From Isoetes taiwanensis (lineage: Eukaryota; Streptophyta; Lycopodiopsida; Isoetales; Isoetaceae), in assembly GCA_021234155.1 (NCBI GenBank), contig JAJEKV010000813.1, positions 1 to 64,000 of the forward strand: a stretch of 64,000 nucleotides of DNA, written 5' to 3'. A program made the translations under genes and the position numbers. The first letter of the stretch is position 1; every line of letters begins with the position of its first letter. Below the pieces are notes generated by a model that was not told the origin of the DNA, did not search any database, and saw only the letters and a list, made by a program, of their open reading frames with translations. Shown one piece after another: positions 23,462 through 32,415 of the stretch.

Positions 23462-25264
23462 AAATCAAGGATCCAGAAAGGGCGCACTCTAGAAATACTA
23501 TTTAGTGCACCTCATCAATTACAGCACCGAAATCATAGAAAAACCTTAGTAGAAATCGTACAAAAACATAAAAAAAAAACCCTGTTATTATGCTAGATAT
23601 TCAATCAAACACATTTATGGCTTGAAGATAAGGTGAGAAATGCATCTAGATTTCAATGTAGATTTGCTAAATTAGAGCAATCTAAATCAAAGCAATAGCA
23701 GAATATTAAAAGCCGTTGGGATTTGTCCTGCAGTTTCATTCTAAATCCTCGTGTTTTATACTACTTAATACTCTGATTAAATATTGTAATGCGCATCAGT
23801 TTTTTTTACATGATTTTCAAAGTTATGCACAGATTCAATAGAATGCTCATTTTGTTTTGTTGATTCAAGAGACAGAAGGGATGGATGGGTATTCTCAAGC
23901 AACAGCCAGCATATTTGAGAAAGTTAAAAAAGGGGATGCAATAAGCATTTCACAGGGCTTTATGAACTGGTTGTGCTAGAAATTTTGCAACAGGCATGGC
24001 AGATGGATCGTATGAGCTTAGTTCTTTAAAGCACAATTTAAGGATTGTCGAATTTGTCAAAACAAAATATCATGTGGAGTCTTTCTTCCAAAAGATCCAT
24101 GTATGTCTCATTTGGTATGGACACATGGGGAAATATTGTATTGAACACGGGGAGAAGTTTGTTTGATTGCAATATAAGGTTGAAATTTGATGTGTCCATT
24201 TTTCGAAAAAACTAGAAACATGTAATTTGAATATTTATGCTAGTGCAGTTTGTATCTACTCTGCAATGTGGAGCTCTCTAACAAGAATGTATTGTAGCTT
24301 TTGGTGGAGTACACAGGTTCTGCATCTGGAATTCGTATAGAAAGAACATCTTTTGAGACAATAAAAGCAGAAGCTCTCCAAAGTTGTTTCCTTCTATGGG
24401 AACAATGTCGTGGGAAAATTATTTGGTGGCGTTCCTGACAGACAAGGCACTTTCCTGCAGGATTATGAGGAGAGAGATGAGAACATAGAGATATGCCAAT
24501 CTATGATGTTATTGTTTAAGCAATTTGTGCTCGTTTAGGGTTGTTCAGTTTTATGATAAAAAATTTTAGGAGTCGAGCCAAAATGCATGTTTGCTACACA
24601 AAAAATAAGGAATTAGCAGTGGGTTTTGACATCCGGGAATGGTTTGTGGATTGTGGAACCTGTAGATTTGAAAAATCTTGATGATACGAAAACAAGCAAC
24701 GACTTAGCTGAAATAAGGTTGGACATGTTCTAAATAACTAAAGTACATTCCTAGGATGGGTCCTATGATACAACTAGTTGGCCGAACGAAAGATACAAAC
24801 GTTATGAAAATGGTCAACTAGACAACCAACCATGTTGGTACCATATGAAATGGGTGCTCACACCAAAAAATAAAAATTACAATGCAAAATGTACCTATAT
24901 AAAGAGCTAACTTTAGCAAATAAAACCACGTCTAAATGAAAACAAATCGGATCGTGTTCCGATTGATGAAGATATAAGGTGCAAAGGACGCATAATATAG
25001 AATGCTGGCGAATAGAATTGTGGAATTGCTATATAATGGACTAGGCATCAACTAAAAGTACTAAATGCCCAAACGGGATGCTCTCACCAAAAATGAAGCT
25101 CCTCATGAAAAAATGCTCATATGCAAAATGCGAATTTACCTGGATCCAGACAAAGTCGAATCGCATCATCAAATAACATATGTAAGATGATGATTAAAAT
25201 TCCCTTCCGCTTCCATGCCGGATAAAAACTTCAGGACGGCCCGAATGAAAAGAAATGCGATTAG
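23462..25264. other. Intergenic, nothing recognised
   Basis: AT-rich sequence. Two loosely similar stretches near 24,838-24,960 and 25,070-25,180 (both with GGGTGCTC/GGATGCTC ... ACCAAAAA ... GCAAAATG) suggest an old duplication. This could hold the promoter or first exon of the minus-strand transporter, but I see no clear signal. Confidence 0.4.
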
Positions 25265-25579
25265 ATGGCAAGGTTAGGTGTAAAGCACCACCTCTCTTAT
25301 GAAAGAAAAAACTTAGATGTCATGATCTTATCTCAAACAAATGCTAGAGCAAAAATTGAAAACCAAGTGTATGAGAAACTGAAACATCTTGCAATGACCC
25401 ATAACATGACTATAAAAGAAAATCTAGATGTAATAAGCTTATTTCAAACAAATGCTGAAGCAAAAATTGAAAATCAAATATATGAGAAACCGAAAATTCG
25501 TGGCGATGTTGCACTTCATACCCAATCGCGTTGGGAAATTGTCATGGCAGTCAAAGGGAACCGAACCAGCAACCAATAG
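25265..25579 (+). CDS. Hypothetical 104-residue frame with internal repeat
   Basis: An ATG-initiated frame of 104 codons that I do not recognise. It contains two in-frame copies of a ~37-residue unit: NLDVMILSQTNARAKIENQ with VYEKLK, then NLDVISLFQTNAEAKIENQ with IYEKPK. The DNA period is 111 bp (about 25,303 and 25,414). Substitutions between the copies keep the frame, but that is weak evidence for coding in so short a sequence. It may simply be a decayed tandem repeat that happens to be open. Confidence 0.2.
   Translation: MARLGVKHHLSYERKNLDVMILSQTNARAKIENQVYEKLKHLAMTHNMTIKENLDVISLFQTNAEAKIENQIYEKPKIRGDVALHTQSRWEIVMAVKGNRTSNQ
25303..25500 (+). repeat. 111 bp tandem repeat, about 1.8 copies
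   Basis: CTTAGATGTCATGATCTTAT at 25,312 recurs as TCTAGATGTAATAAGCTTAT at 25,423. Both are followed by TCAAACAAATGCT and GCAAAAATTGAAAA. Confidence 0.85.
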
Positions 25580-25869
25580 CTAAAACCCACGGAACGTAAC
25601 CACCAAAGCAATATCGATCTAGGATACTATAACCTTTGTATAAAAAACAACTCATACCACATGGACCTCCAGAGTGGCTTCCGTATTAATTGTTGCACCG
25701 CTATCTAAAAAGGAAGGTTCCAAAACGAATCCAAGAATAACCGAAAATTTATGTATTGAGAGACTTGAAGCCAAATAATAAAACCCAAAAATTTACATAC
25801 TGAGAGACTTGTACCCATGACCATGTACTGTAGTATATTGAGAGTCATGAAGATAAAATGATCACACAA

Positions 25870-25980
25870 TTGAATTTGAAAATTGTCTATACCAAGACTT
25901 GGACCCAAACAATCGAATCCAAAATTGAATTTGAAAAGTTGTCTATCTATACCAAGACTTGGACCCAAACAATCGAATCC
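25870..25980 (+). repeat. 55 bp tandem repeat, two copies
   Basis: TTGAATTTGAAAA, then GTCTATACCAAGACTTGGA and CCCAAACAATCGAATCC, occur twice back to back. The second copy has a few extra bases. The phrase 'ACTTGGACCCA' is related to the 143 bp repeat that follows. Confidence 0.9.
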
Positions 25981-25991
25981 AATAGAATAAG

Positions 25992-26278
25992 ACGTGGACC
26001 CGAATAAATAATCGAAACCAAAAAATTGTGTATGGAAAGACCTAAACCCATAAAATTGTGTGTGGAGAGACTCGAACCCATGACCTTGAAAGTGAAAAGC
26101 ATCTACCTAACCAACACATCGAACTATGTTATGTACGTGGACCCGAATAAATAATCGAAACCAAAAAATTGTGTATGGAAAGACCTAAACCCATAAAATT
26201 GTATGTGGAGAGACTCGAACCCATGACCTTGAAAGTGAAAAGCATCTACCTAACCAACACATCGAACTATGTTATGTA
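25992..26278 (-). repeat. 143 bp tandem repeat with tRNA-like internal promoter
   Basis: Two almost identical 143 bp units start at 25,992 and 26,135 with ACGTGGACCCGAATAAATAA. On the minus strand each unit contains GTTGGTTAGGTAG followed about 25-30 nt later by GGTTCGAGTC, which resemble the A and B boxes of a polymerase III tRNA promoter with tRNA-like spacing (B boxes at 26,069-26,078 and 26,212-26,221). The stems of a functional tRNA do not pair properly, so this looks like a tRNA-derived (SINE-like) sequence or tRNA pseudogene that was tandemly duplicated. Confidence 0.7.
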
Positions 26279-28140
26279 TTATAATTATTATGTTACCATC
26301 AACTTATAGAAAGGACAAACTTACAGAAAGGTATTGTCTTGAGGAGGGCAGCGGCAGCAATCGGAATCCCTGCATTAGGTAGCTCTCTGCAATCGACGAT
26401 CTGGAGTTCTGCGGCGTTGTACATGTGCAACCCAAGAGAACTGAGCTCAAATCAAACCGCGTGACCGCCCAAACTAGAAGTTCGACACCAAGGATGTAAG
26501 CCCGGCCCTCAAAGTGGACCAAGAAATAGAATGGAGCATCAAGAATCACCACCGTTGGTGAAGATAATCCTTCTTGAATCCCCATCCTCGGAGAACACGT
26601 AACAAAAGGAAATATATGCCGCAGATTTCCAGCCGGGGATGATCCGGGGATGATTTAAAATGGCATAGCGTAGATCGAGGTGCGGACCACGAGAAACTTC
26701 AAGAAGAGGTAAAAGCGATAAGTTAGATTGATGTAATCGCACGAGCCACAAATGATGAAAATCGAAAGGAAGATCCGTAGAAAATTCGAGCACCGACATA
26801 CCGACATATATTAACCGGAGCGTAATATATAGCAGTACATTGAGCAAGCTAAACCGAAATCAAACCACAAAAATCAAAGAAAAACCAATCTATAAGCAAC
26901 CAAGCGGGGCGGGGACAAACACGATGAATCCAAACCGACAACAAGGCGGAATGGAATAGGGATTGGATCAAATCCGAGTAGCATCAGCGGCAAAACGAGG
27001 GGAAAACAAGAACAAAGGGGGCCACAACCGGTGCACCTTTAACGAATCGGGTTGGGTTAATCAAACAAAATAAGGGAAAGACGGCAAAGAACGGAACCAA
27101 GGAAAAGCTCGACCCCAGCGTCAGTACCCAAGATTCGCCAAGATACAATACAAAAACTTCGAGATCAAGAACCCGTGAAGCCATAAATTGAAGAGAGGAA
27201 CTAACCGACAAAAGAACCAAAGCTTAAAGCAAATTATCGCATGTCAGACTGCACCCAAACGACCCAACTCAATGCATAATAAAAAAACCAACTATGGTGG
27301 GATATGGTCGGAAGAAGCTGAATCGATGCCCATTCAAAACTTCTGGTAGGAAGGTAGGAAGAAGCGGAGGGAAGCTTGTAGAGCTAGAAAAGAACAATAA
27401 GGAAAATAAGCTCAAGAGAACGCCGATGACTAGAAATGAGGAAGGAGGCGGTATAAATAGAGAGGTAAGTAGGAATCCCCATCCAAGGAATGTCGGTTCT
27501 ATTGCGAGGTTCTATTGCTATCGCCAATAGAACCGTGGCATTATCATGGTCTAAAATTGTTTGACTTATCGAGCAATTTCTACGGCTTTTTATGAGTGAT
27601 GTAAAAGGAGATATGGAAGCTTCCTTAGAACCACGACCGGTTGCAATGCTTCAAAAAAAACGAGATACTAGTTGAAGCTATCTTCTTGATGATTAAATTG
27701 GTTTGGGGTTTAGATTTGCTATCATTTTATGGCACATTTTGACTTTGTGTAGAAAGATCAATTTTAATTTTAATTACATTAGGCAATAAAAAACTTATCT
27801 ACCACATTTCAAACCTTACGTAAACTTATATGTTCAAGAGGCACAAATGTTAAAATCTTGGCGATTGAAGCTGCAACATTTTATGAGGCAATGTTGGCAT
27901 CTCGATCAATTGCAATTTGCTAGGTTATGGGGCATTGTGCATTGCTAATACTGTTTATAAGGCCCCATAACATGTGCCAGAGGTGTGATTCTGAAATTGG
28001 TAGATAATTGGCACTTTCAAAACGGATGATTGATCGTTCGCCAAAAGTAGCACTTGATCTTATGCAATTTGTGACTAAAAGGGGCTTTGAATATAAGCCT
28101 TTAGATTATCATTATTAAGATTTAATCTTAAGCAATGAAC
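26279..28140. other. Intergenic, nothing recognised
   Basis: Frames of about 80-100 codons on the minus strand (26,304-27,220) match nothing I know. No repeat structure stands out up to the left target site of the chromovirus. Confidence 0.45.
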
Positions 28141-28145
28141 AATTT

Positions 28146-29696
28146 TGTGACGTTCCAAAGATTAACGGTCCGGCCCCGTGATTATCGCATCGCCCTAAAC
28201 CACGCATTCCGCCACCCGGCCGACGGTGCGCCCGGCGTAGTAGCGGGCGGGTAGCCCCTAGGGGGGGGCAAGGTTGCAGCGGGTAGCCCCTAGGGGGCAA
28301 CTTGCAAGGTATGTGCATTTATTAATGTGCACATTTACCAATGTGCACATTTATCTAGGGGCACATTTTCCCATGTGGACACTTTATGCCACCTAGTCAT
28401 TAAAGGCAAGTGGGCCACACCCAATTATCCCACATGCTTAAAGGGATAATTGGAAACCCTAGCCCTAAACCCTTGTCTATTTAGGTAGGAGAAACCCTAA
28501 CTTGCCATTTTCGTCCATAGGGTTTTAGAGCTCTGTTTTGCTTGCTCCAAGAGTCAAAACCGCCTCCCAGACTCTGTCTTAGCGATTTGACTCATTAGTT
28601 TTCCTTCCTAGCTTCATCTTCTAGCAGTTCAACAGGATGGTCGAGTTCAAAGCAGGAGGAGCGAGCCAAGGATCAGGTATTTAGTCAATTTAATAGCCTA
28701 AACCGTTAGGTTTAGCCTATTAAATTGCCCATAGCAGCCAATTAGATTCCCAGATACCAGACTCTAACTAAAAAACCTAACTCTACGATATAGATTAGAT
28801 CTAGTTCTTTAGTTCTTCTGTGATGTATATGGATGATGTATCTCTGTGGAACTCCTTGTATTGGGAAGGGGGGTAGAGACCCTAAAACTTAGTAGTTGAT
28901 GTTCCTAGTTAGCCTCTCTAGCACACTGTAGATTCGGCCTGTGTACAAGAACCACACCTGATTGTGGGTGAAGGGGCCAGACTGGCTCATAAGGAGGTTC
29001 GTGTTCTGACCCTTGAGCGATCCCTCTGGTGTGTAAGGCCTAGGGCAAGGCATGGGCTCGACACCCGTGGAGTGATGCGTCACTCTCCATTGGGTTCAAG
29101 TCGAATAAGGGCAGTGGCCCTCTAGTCACCTTGGGTCAAGCACGATCACGGAGGGAGTGATCCCTACCGCCCCACCGAATGGGGAGATGCAACCCAGAAT
29201 AGCCCTTTGGCTATGCATCCGGCGGGCTAAGATCAGTCCCAACACTTTTTCAGCCTACTACGCAAAGTGTGCGGGAGGAGGGGCGGATGGAGTGGACAAC
29301 CCTAAGCCATGTTCTCATGCCAGCCAAATCCATTGCCATGAATTCTGTCCGCAATGAATTCTGGAGACCCAAGCCGTCAGTCATCCCTTCGAGTCTGAGC
29401 CTTGGGTAGGATTTCCCATGTGATGTGCTGATCATTGTCTATGCAGATATGTGATGAGCCATCCTTCAAGATGGCTATGTGATGTTGATGTTATATACTG
29501 ACATGTATGTTTACGCTTCCGCAGCTAGGTAGGCCCTGAGGGAGACAGGGTAAAATGACCCCTTCATTCTTCCCACTGGAACTCATCAAGGTTGCAGTGA
29601 CATATGGAGGGCCCTGTATCAGTATGGAGCTGGTATGGGGGATGAACTCCTGTTTGTATACGGTGAGTGCACCGTATATGAGTAGGGGACATCACA
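28146..29696 (+). repeat. 5' LTR of chromovirus
   Basis: Starts TGTGACGTTC and ends GACATCACA. It pairs with 50,700-52,371. It holds a short internal repeat of GCGGGTAGCCCCTAGGGG (about 28,248 and 28,278) and two copies of AATGTGCACATTTA near 28,325-28,350. Confidence 0.9.
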
Positions 29697-29697
29697 G

Positions 29698-29709
29698 TGG
29701 TATCAGAGC
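29698..29709 (+). other. Primer-binding site (tRNA-iMet type)
   Basis: TGGTATCAGAGC lies one base after the LTR end and is complementary to initiator-methionine tRNA. Confidence 0.9.
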
Positions 29710-29901
29710 AATGTTCTTGGAGACCAAGAGCAAAGCACTGACCATGATCCCAGTAGTACTAACTTGATAGGATCCTCAAACCTCAAAAAGTGGGAAATTT
29801 TTTTCTCATTTTTGTAGTATATGCTAAGGTAGTAACAGTTAAGAGAATTGGAACTTAAAAAGATTAAAAATAGAGCAGCCGAATCCTTCTAGAGTAAGAA
29901 G

Positions 29902-29967
29902 GTCTCACACGTCGCGCCAGGACTAAAAACAAAACTCCAGTTTTTGACCTGGTGCAACGTGTGAGAC
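29902..29967. repeat. Leader hairpin, copy 1
   Basis: A 66 nt inverted repeat. The left arm GTCTCACACGTCGCGCCAGG pairs with the right arm CCTGGTGCAACGTGTGAGAC. An inner AAAAAC/GTTTTT stem encloses the short loop AAAACTCCA. It is the first of four dispersed copies between PBS and gag. Confidence 0.95.
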
Positions 29968-30092
29968 ATTGGGCCAAGAACACCTTAAAACTTGATGAAT
30001 TTCAGAAAAGTAACATGCTAGATTGAGTTCTAAGATAAGATTTAGCTAGAATGGTATGTTACAATCACATAAATTAGTCAAAAATGTACAAT

Positions 30093-30159
30093 GTCTCACA
30101 CGTCGTGCCAGGACTAAAAACAAAACTCTAGTTTTTGACCTGGGCGCAACGTGTGAGAC
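30093..30159. repeat. Leader hairpin, copy 2
   Basis: A 67 nt inverted repeat with arms GTCTCACACGTCGTGCCAGG and CCTGGGCGCAACGTGTGAGA(C). It lies about 100 bp upstream of the first TATA box. Confidence 0.95.
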
Positions 30160-30259
30160 CAGTACTTAGAAAACTCTGAAATAAGTATATGTTTTAAGTC
30201 AATAGGTATTCGGCACATTAAATAGAGCAACTTGAATTTTGACCTAAAATTGCCCAAGC

Positions 30260-30268
30260 TATAAATAG
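30260..30268 (+). promoter_or_regulatory. TATA box of leader module 1
   Basis: TATAAATAG lies about 110 bp before the ATG at 30,369. A motif AGGCGATCTTTC follows at 30,323-30,334. The same arrangement recurs at 32,295, which supports a real, duplicated internal promoter. Confidence 0.6.
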
Positions 30269-30368
30269 ATGTAGACCCCCTCATTTGTACGTTCCCCGCT
30301 AGAAATCTGCCTCCCGCTTTTAAGGCGATCTTTCTAAGACCGACCTCGGATCGACCGAACCGTCAAAC

Positions 30369-31673
30369 ATGGTCGAACCAAGAAGACCGCTCTAGTTCCC
30401 CGACCGATGGATCAGCCCGGCGCTTAAGATCCGAACGACATGTGCGGATGCTTCGGGGAGCGCCTCTTTAACGAGAATGGCCAGTCTTCATCGGAGCGAG
30501 GGAACGGATGAGCACCAAAGGGAAGGATCCAACAGGAGGAGCAGCGGGACGAGGAGATAGACTAGCAGGTCGATCAAGACAAGGTGCACTCAGATGCGGT
30601 ACAAAGGTGCTCGAGGGGATAAAGAAGGAAGCGAGAGCGGAGGACCAAGGCTCATGAAGAGCATAGGCACCAGGCTCGAGCCAACCATCGAGGAGCAACT
30701 TCGAAGCTTGGATTTGGAGAGAAGGAGGCGGAGGAGCAAGAAGAACAGAGAGAGTCGACACTCGAGCCGGTGAGGAAGAAGAGCTCATGCATGGATCAAA
30801 AAGCTAACGAAGCAAAAGAACGCCGCCAGAAAGGAAGAGGGCAAAAGAAGAAGAGGAAGCGGAGGAGCAGGAGGCCAAAGAGGCCGAGGAATTGAGATCA
30901 AGAAAGGGAAGTTCGTGGAGGCGGGCCAAAGAAAACTTAAGAAGGTTCCATTAACAAAGACCCCAACCCCAAGGTCGCTATCATCAACGGCGGTGGTGAC
31001 CCAGCCCCCCTCCCTCCTCGACGACTCAAGATGAAGACTTCAACCCCAACACCGCCCGGTGGAAGCTCTTCTAAACCCCCAGCGCAAGCGCAAAGACAGG
31101 ACCTAGAGCAGCCGGATCAAGTGCGTAAGCCCCCGCCATATCCGAATTTGGGACAGAAGAAATGCCTACGACACCGCCGAGAATCTTATGTAACGACCCT
31201 ATCAAGATTTCATTGAGAGAAAGATGAGGGAGCACAATGCGTATATGAAGAAATGGGAGGATTACAACTCCTATTACCCCAGTAAGCGTGGTTAGAACCA
31301 TCGAAGGTGGACATCCGTTTGAAGAAGCTTTTGACTCTAAGGTCAGCCACGCGAAGCCCAAGCCTCCCAAGAAGCCAAAGCAAAGAAGAGAGCCAAAGAG
31401 AAGGAGAACGAGAGAAGAGCACTTCAAGAAATCAGGCACTTCCAGCGAAGCTTCGGCCTCTTAATCCCCCGTGCCCCCTTCGCCCGTTTAGTTAGAGAAG
31501 TCATGCAGGAGTTCAACACCGGCATCGCGGGTAACAGATTTAAATGTTGCCGGGCATTACAGAAGCAAATTTGAGCAAAAGATAGTGCAAAGCATTTTGA
31601 AGATTCCCAAACCGCGATTGTGCATGCCAAACGAGTAACCTTAATGAAGAAGGATATGCACTTGGCAAGATAA
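30369..31673 (+). pseudogene. Leader ORF A: charged and Pro-rich region plus histone H3-like domain
   Basis: An auxiliary gene inside the retroelement leader. Starting at the first ATG after the TATA box, the region reads in shifting frames as a highly charged stretch (about 30,640-30,930, KEAEEQEEQRES-like), a Pro-rich linker (about 31,030-31,140), and a patch RKMREHNAYMKKWEDYNSYY (about 31,217-31,280). A basic Lys/Pro/Arg-rich segment (about 31,351-31,415) then leads into the H3-like core described separately. Frameshifts are frequent before 31,353 and none is seen in the core. AT-rich, 3'UTR-like sequence follows to 31,830. The host origin of the histone part is known family biology, while its capture by the element is inferred from position inside the LTRs. 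Confidence 0.6.
31410..31670 (+). pseudogene. Histone H3-fold domain (CENH3-like features)
   Basis: H3 pairs with H4 in the nucleosome core. An 87-codon stretch in one frame aligns along the whole H3 core. The alphaN helix reads ALQEIRHFQRS (canonical ALREIRKYQKS). Then come LLIPRAPFARLVREV, QEFNT, loop 1, and RFKCCRALQK at the start of alpha2. Next is FEDSQTAIVHAKRVTLMKKD with MHLAR, matching H3 [20 protein letters not shown]. RHFQ, LLIPxAPF, TLMKKD and a loop 1 about three residues longer than in H3 are closer to plant CENH3 than to canonical H3. One in-frame TGA (31,572) lies in alpha2 and a TAA (31,671) follows LAR. Both could come from C-to-T change. Preceding basic residues resemble a histone tail. 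The family call is firm and the CENH3 subtype tentative. Confidence 0.85.
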
Positions 31674-31834
31674 TTAAGGGAGAGCCCTATTAAATTTTGT
31701 AAATGATGAAAATTTTGTTAATACAAAGAATTTTTGAGTAGATTATATGTGTAATCTTACTTAATTAAGCTGAGTTAGCAAGTAACAGCTTTTGTTTTAG
31801 TTAAATAATCCATTTCTAGAGCAAATAGTGAGAT
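31674..31834. other. AT-rich spacer after ORF A
   Basis: Low-GC sequence between the H3-like domain and hairpin 3, with no reading frame. It resembles a 3' untranslated or intergenic spacer between two transcription units. Confidence 0.4.
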
Positions 31835-31901
31835 GTCTCCCACGTCGCGCCAGGACCAAAAACAAAACTCCAGTTTTTGACCTGGGCGCAACGTGTGAGA
31901 C
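31835..31901. repeat. Leader hairpin, copy 3
   Basis: A 67 nt inverted repeat with arms GTCTCCCACGTCGCGCCAGG and CCTGGGCGCAACGTGTGAGA(C), and the same inner stem and loop as copies 1 and 2. Confidence 0.95.
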
Positions 31902-32033
31902 CATATCCAAATTAGACCAAAACACCTCCAAATCGACCAAGTAAGGGGTCAATTCTGCCTACTCGATGAGCCTAGCATGTTTAGACCCTTAGATCACCCA
32001 AATTGGACAAGTTTTGACCAAAATAGGGCAGAT

Positions 32034-32100
32034 GTCTCACACGTCGCGCCAGGAGCAAAAACAAGACTCCAGGTTTTGATCTGGGCGCAACGTGTGAGAC
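32034..32100. repeat. Leader hairpin, copy 4
   Basis: A 67 nt inverted repeat with arms GTCTCACACGTCGCGCCAGG and TCTGGGCGCAACGTGTGAGA(C). The loop is slightly changed (AAGACTCCAGG). It lies about 195 bp upstream of the second TATA box. Confidence 0.95.
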
Positions 32101-32294
32101 CTCTTAGCATTTTCTCCACCATGCCATATCCAATTGACTTCTAGTTTCTTGCAATAGGTTCATTAGATAGTCTCGGTCATGCTCAAACCCTCAAATTAAC
32201 CTTCCAGTTCCCATTTGAGCCTCAACATAGGCTAGAATTGCCCAACCTCAAGAGTTTTTCAAGTCACCCAAAAAATTAGGGTTTTCTCCTCCTC

Positions 32295-32303
32295 TATAAA
32301 TAG
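32295..32303 (+). promoter_or_regulatory. TATA box of leader module 2
   Basis: TATAAATAG is followed by AGGCGATCTTTC at 32,351-32,362 and an ATG at 32,416. The order and spacing match module 1 (30,260; 30,323; 30,369). Confidence 0.6.
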
Positions 32304-32415
32304 GTCCCCATCTCTCACTTAGCACCCTACAAGTTTGCTCTTGACCCTTTAGGCGATCTTTCAGCTCCCCGAGGCACTTTTGCATCCGTTTGGTAGTCTC
32401 ATCTTCCCTAGATCC

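Noticed and set aside
26069-26120. Functional tRNA gene on the minus strand
   Set aside because: A- and B-box-like words are present but the acceptor and T stems do not pair, so only a tRNA-like remnant is claimed.
30468-30788. 106-codon minus-strand frame in the leader
   Set aside because: It is the mirror of the charged/Arg-rich region of ORF A. Its Ser/Pro/Leu composition follows from the opposite strand.
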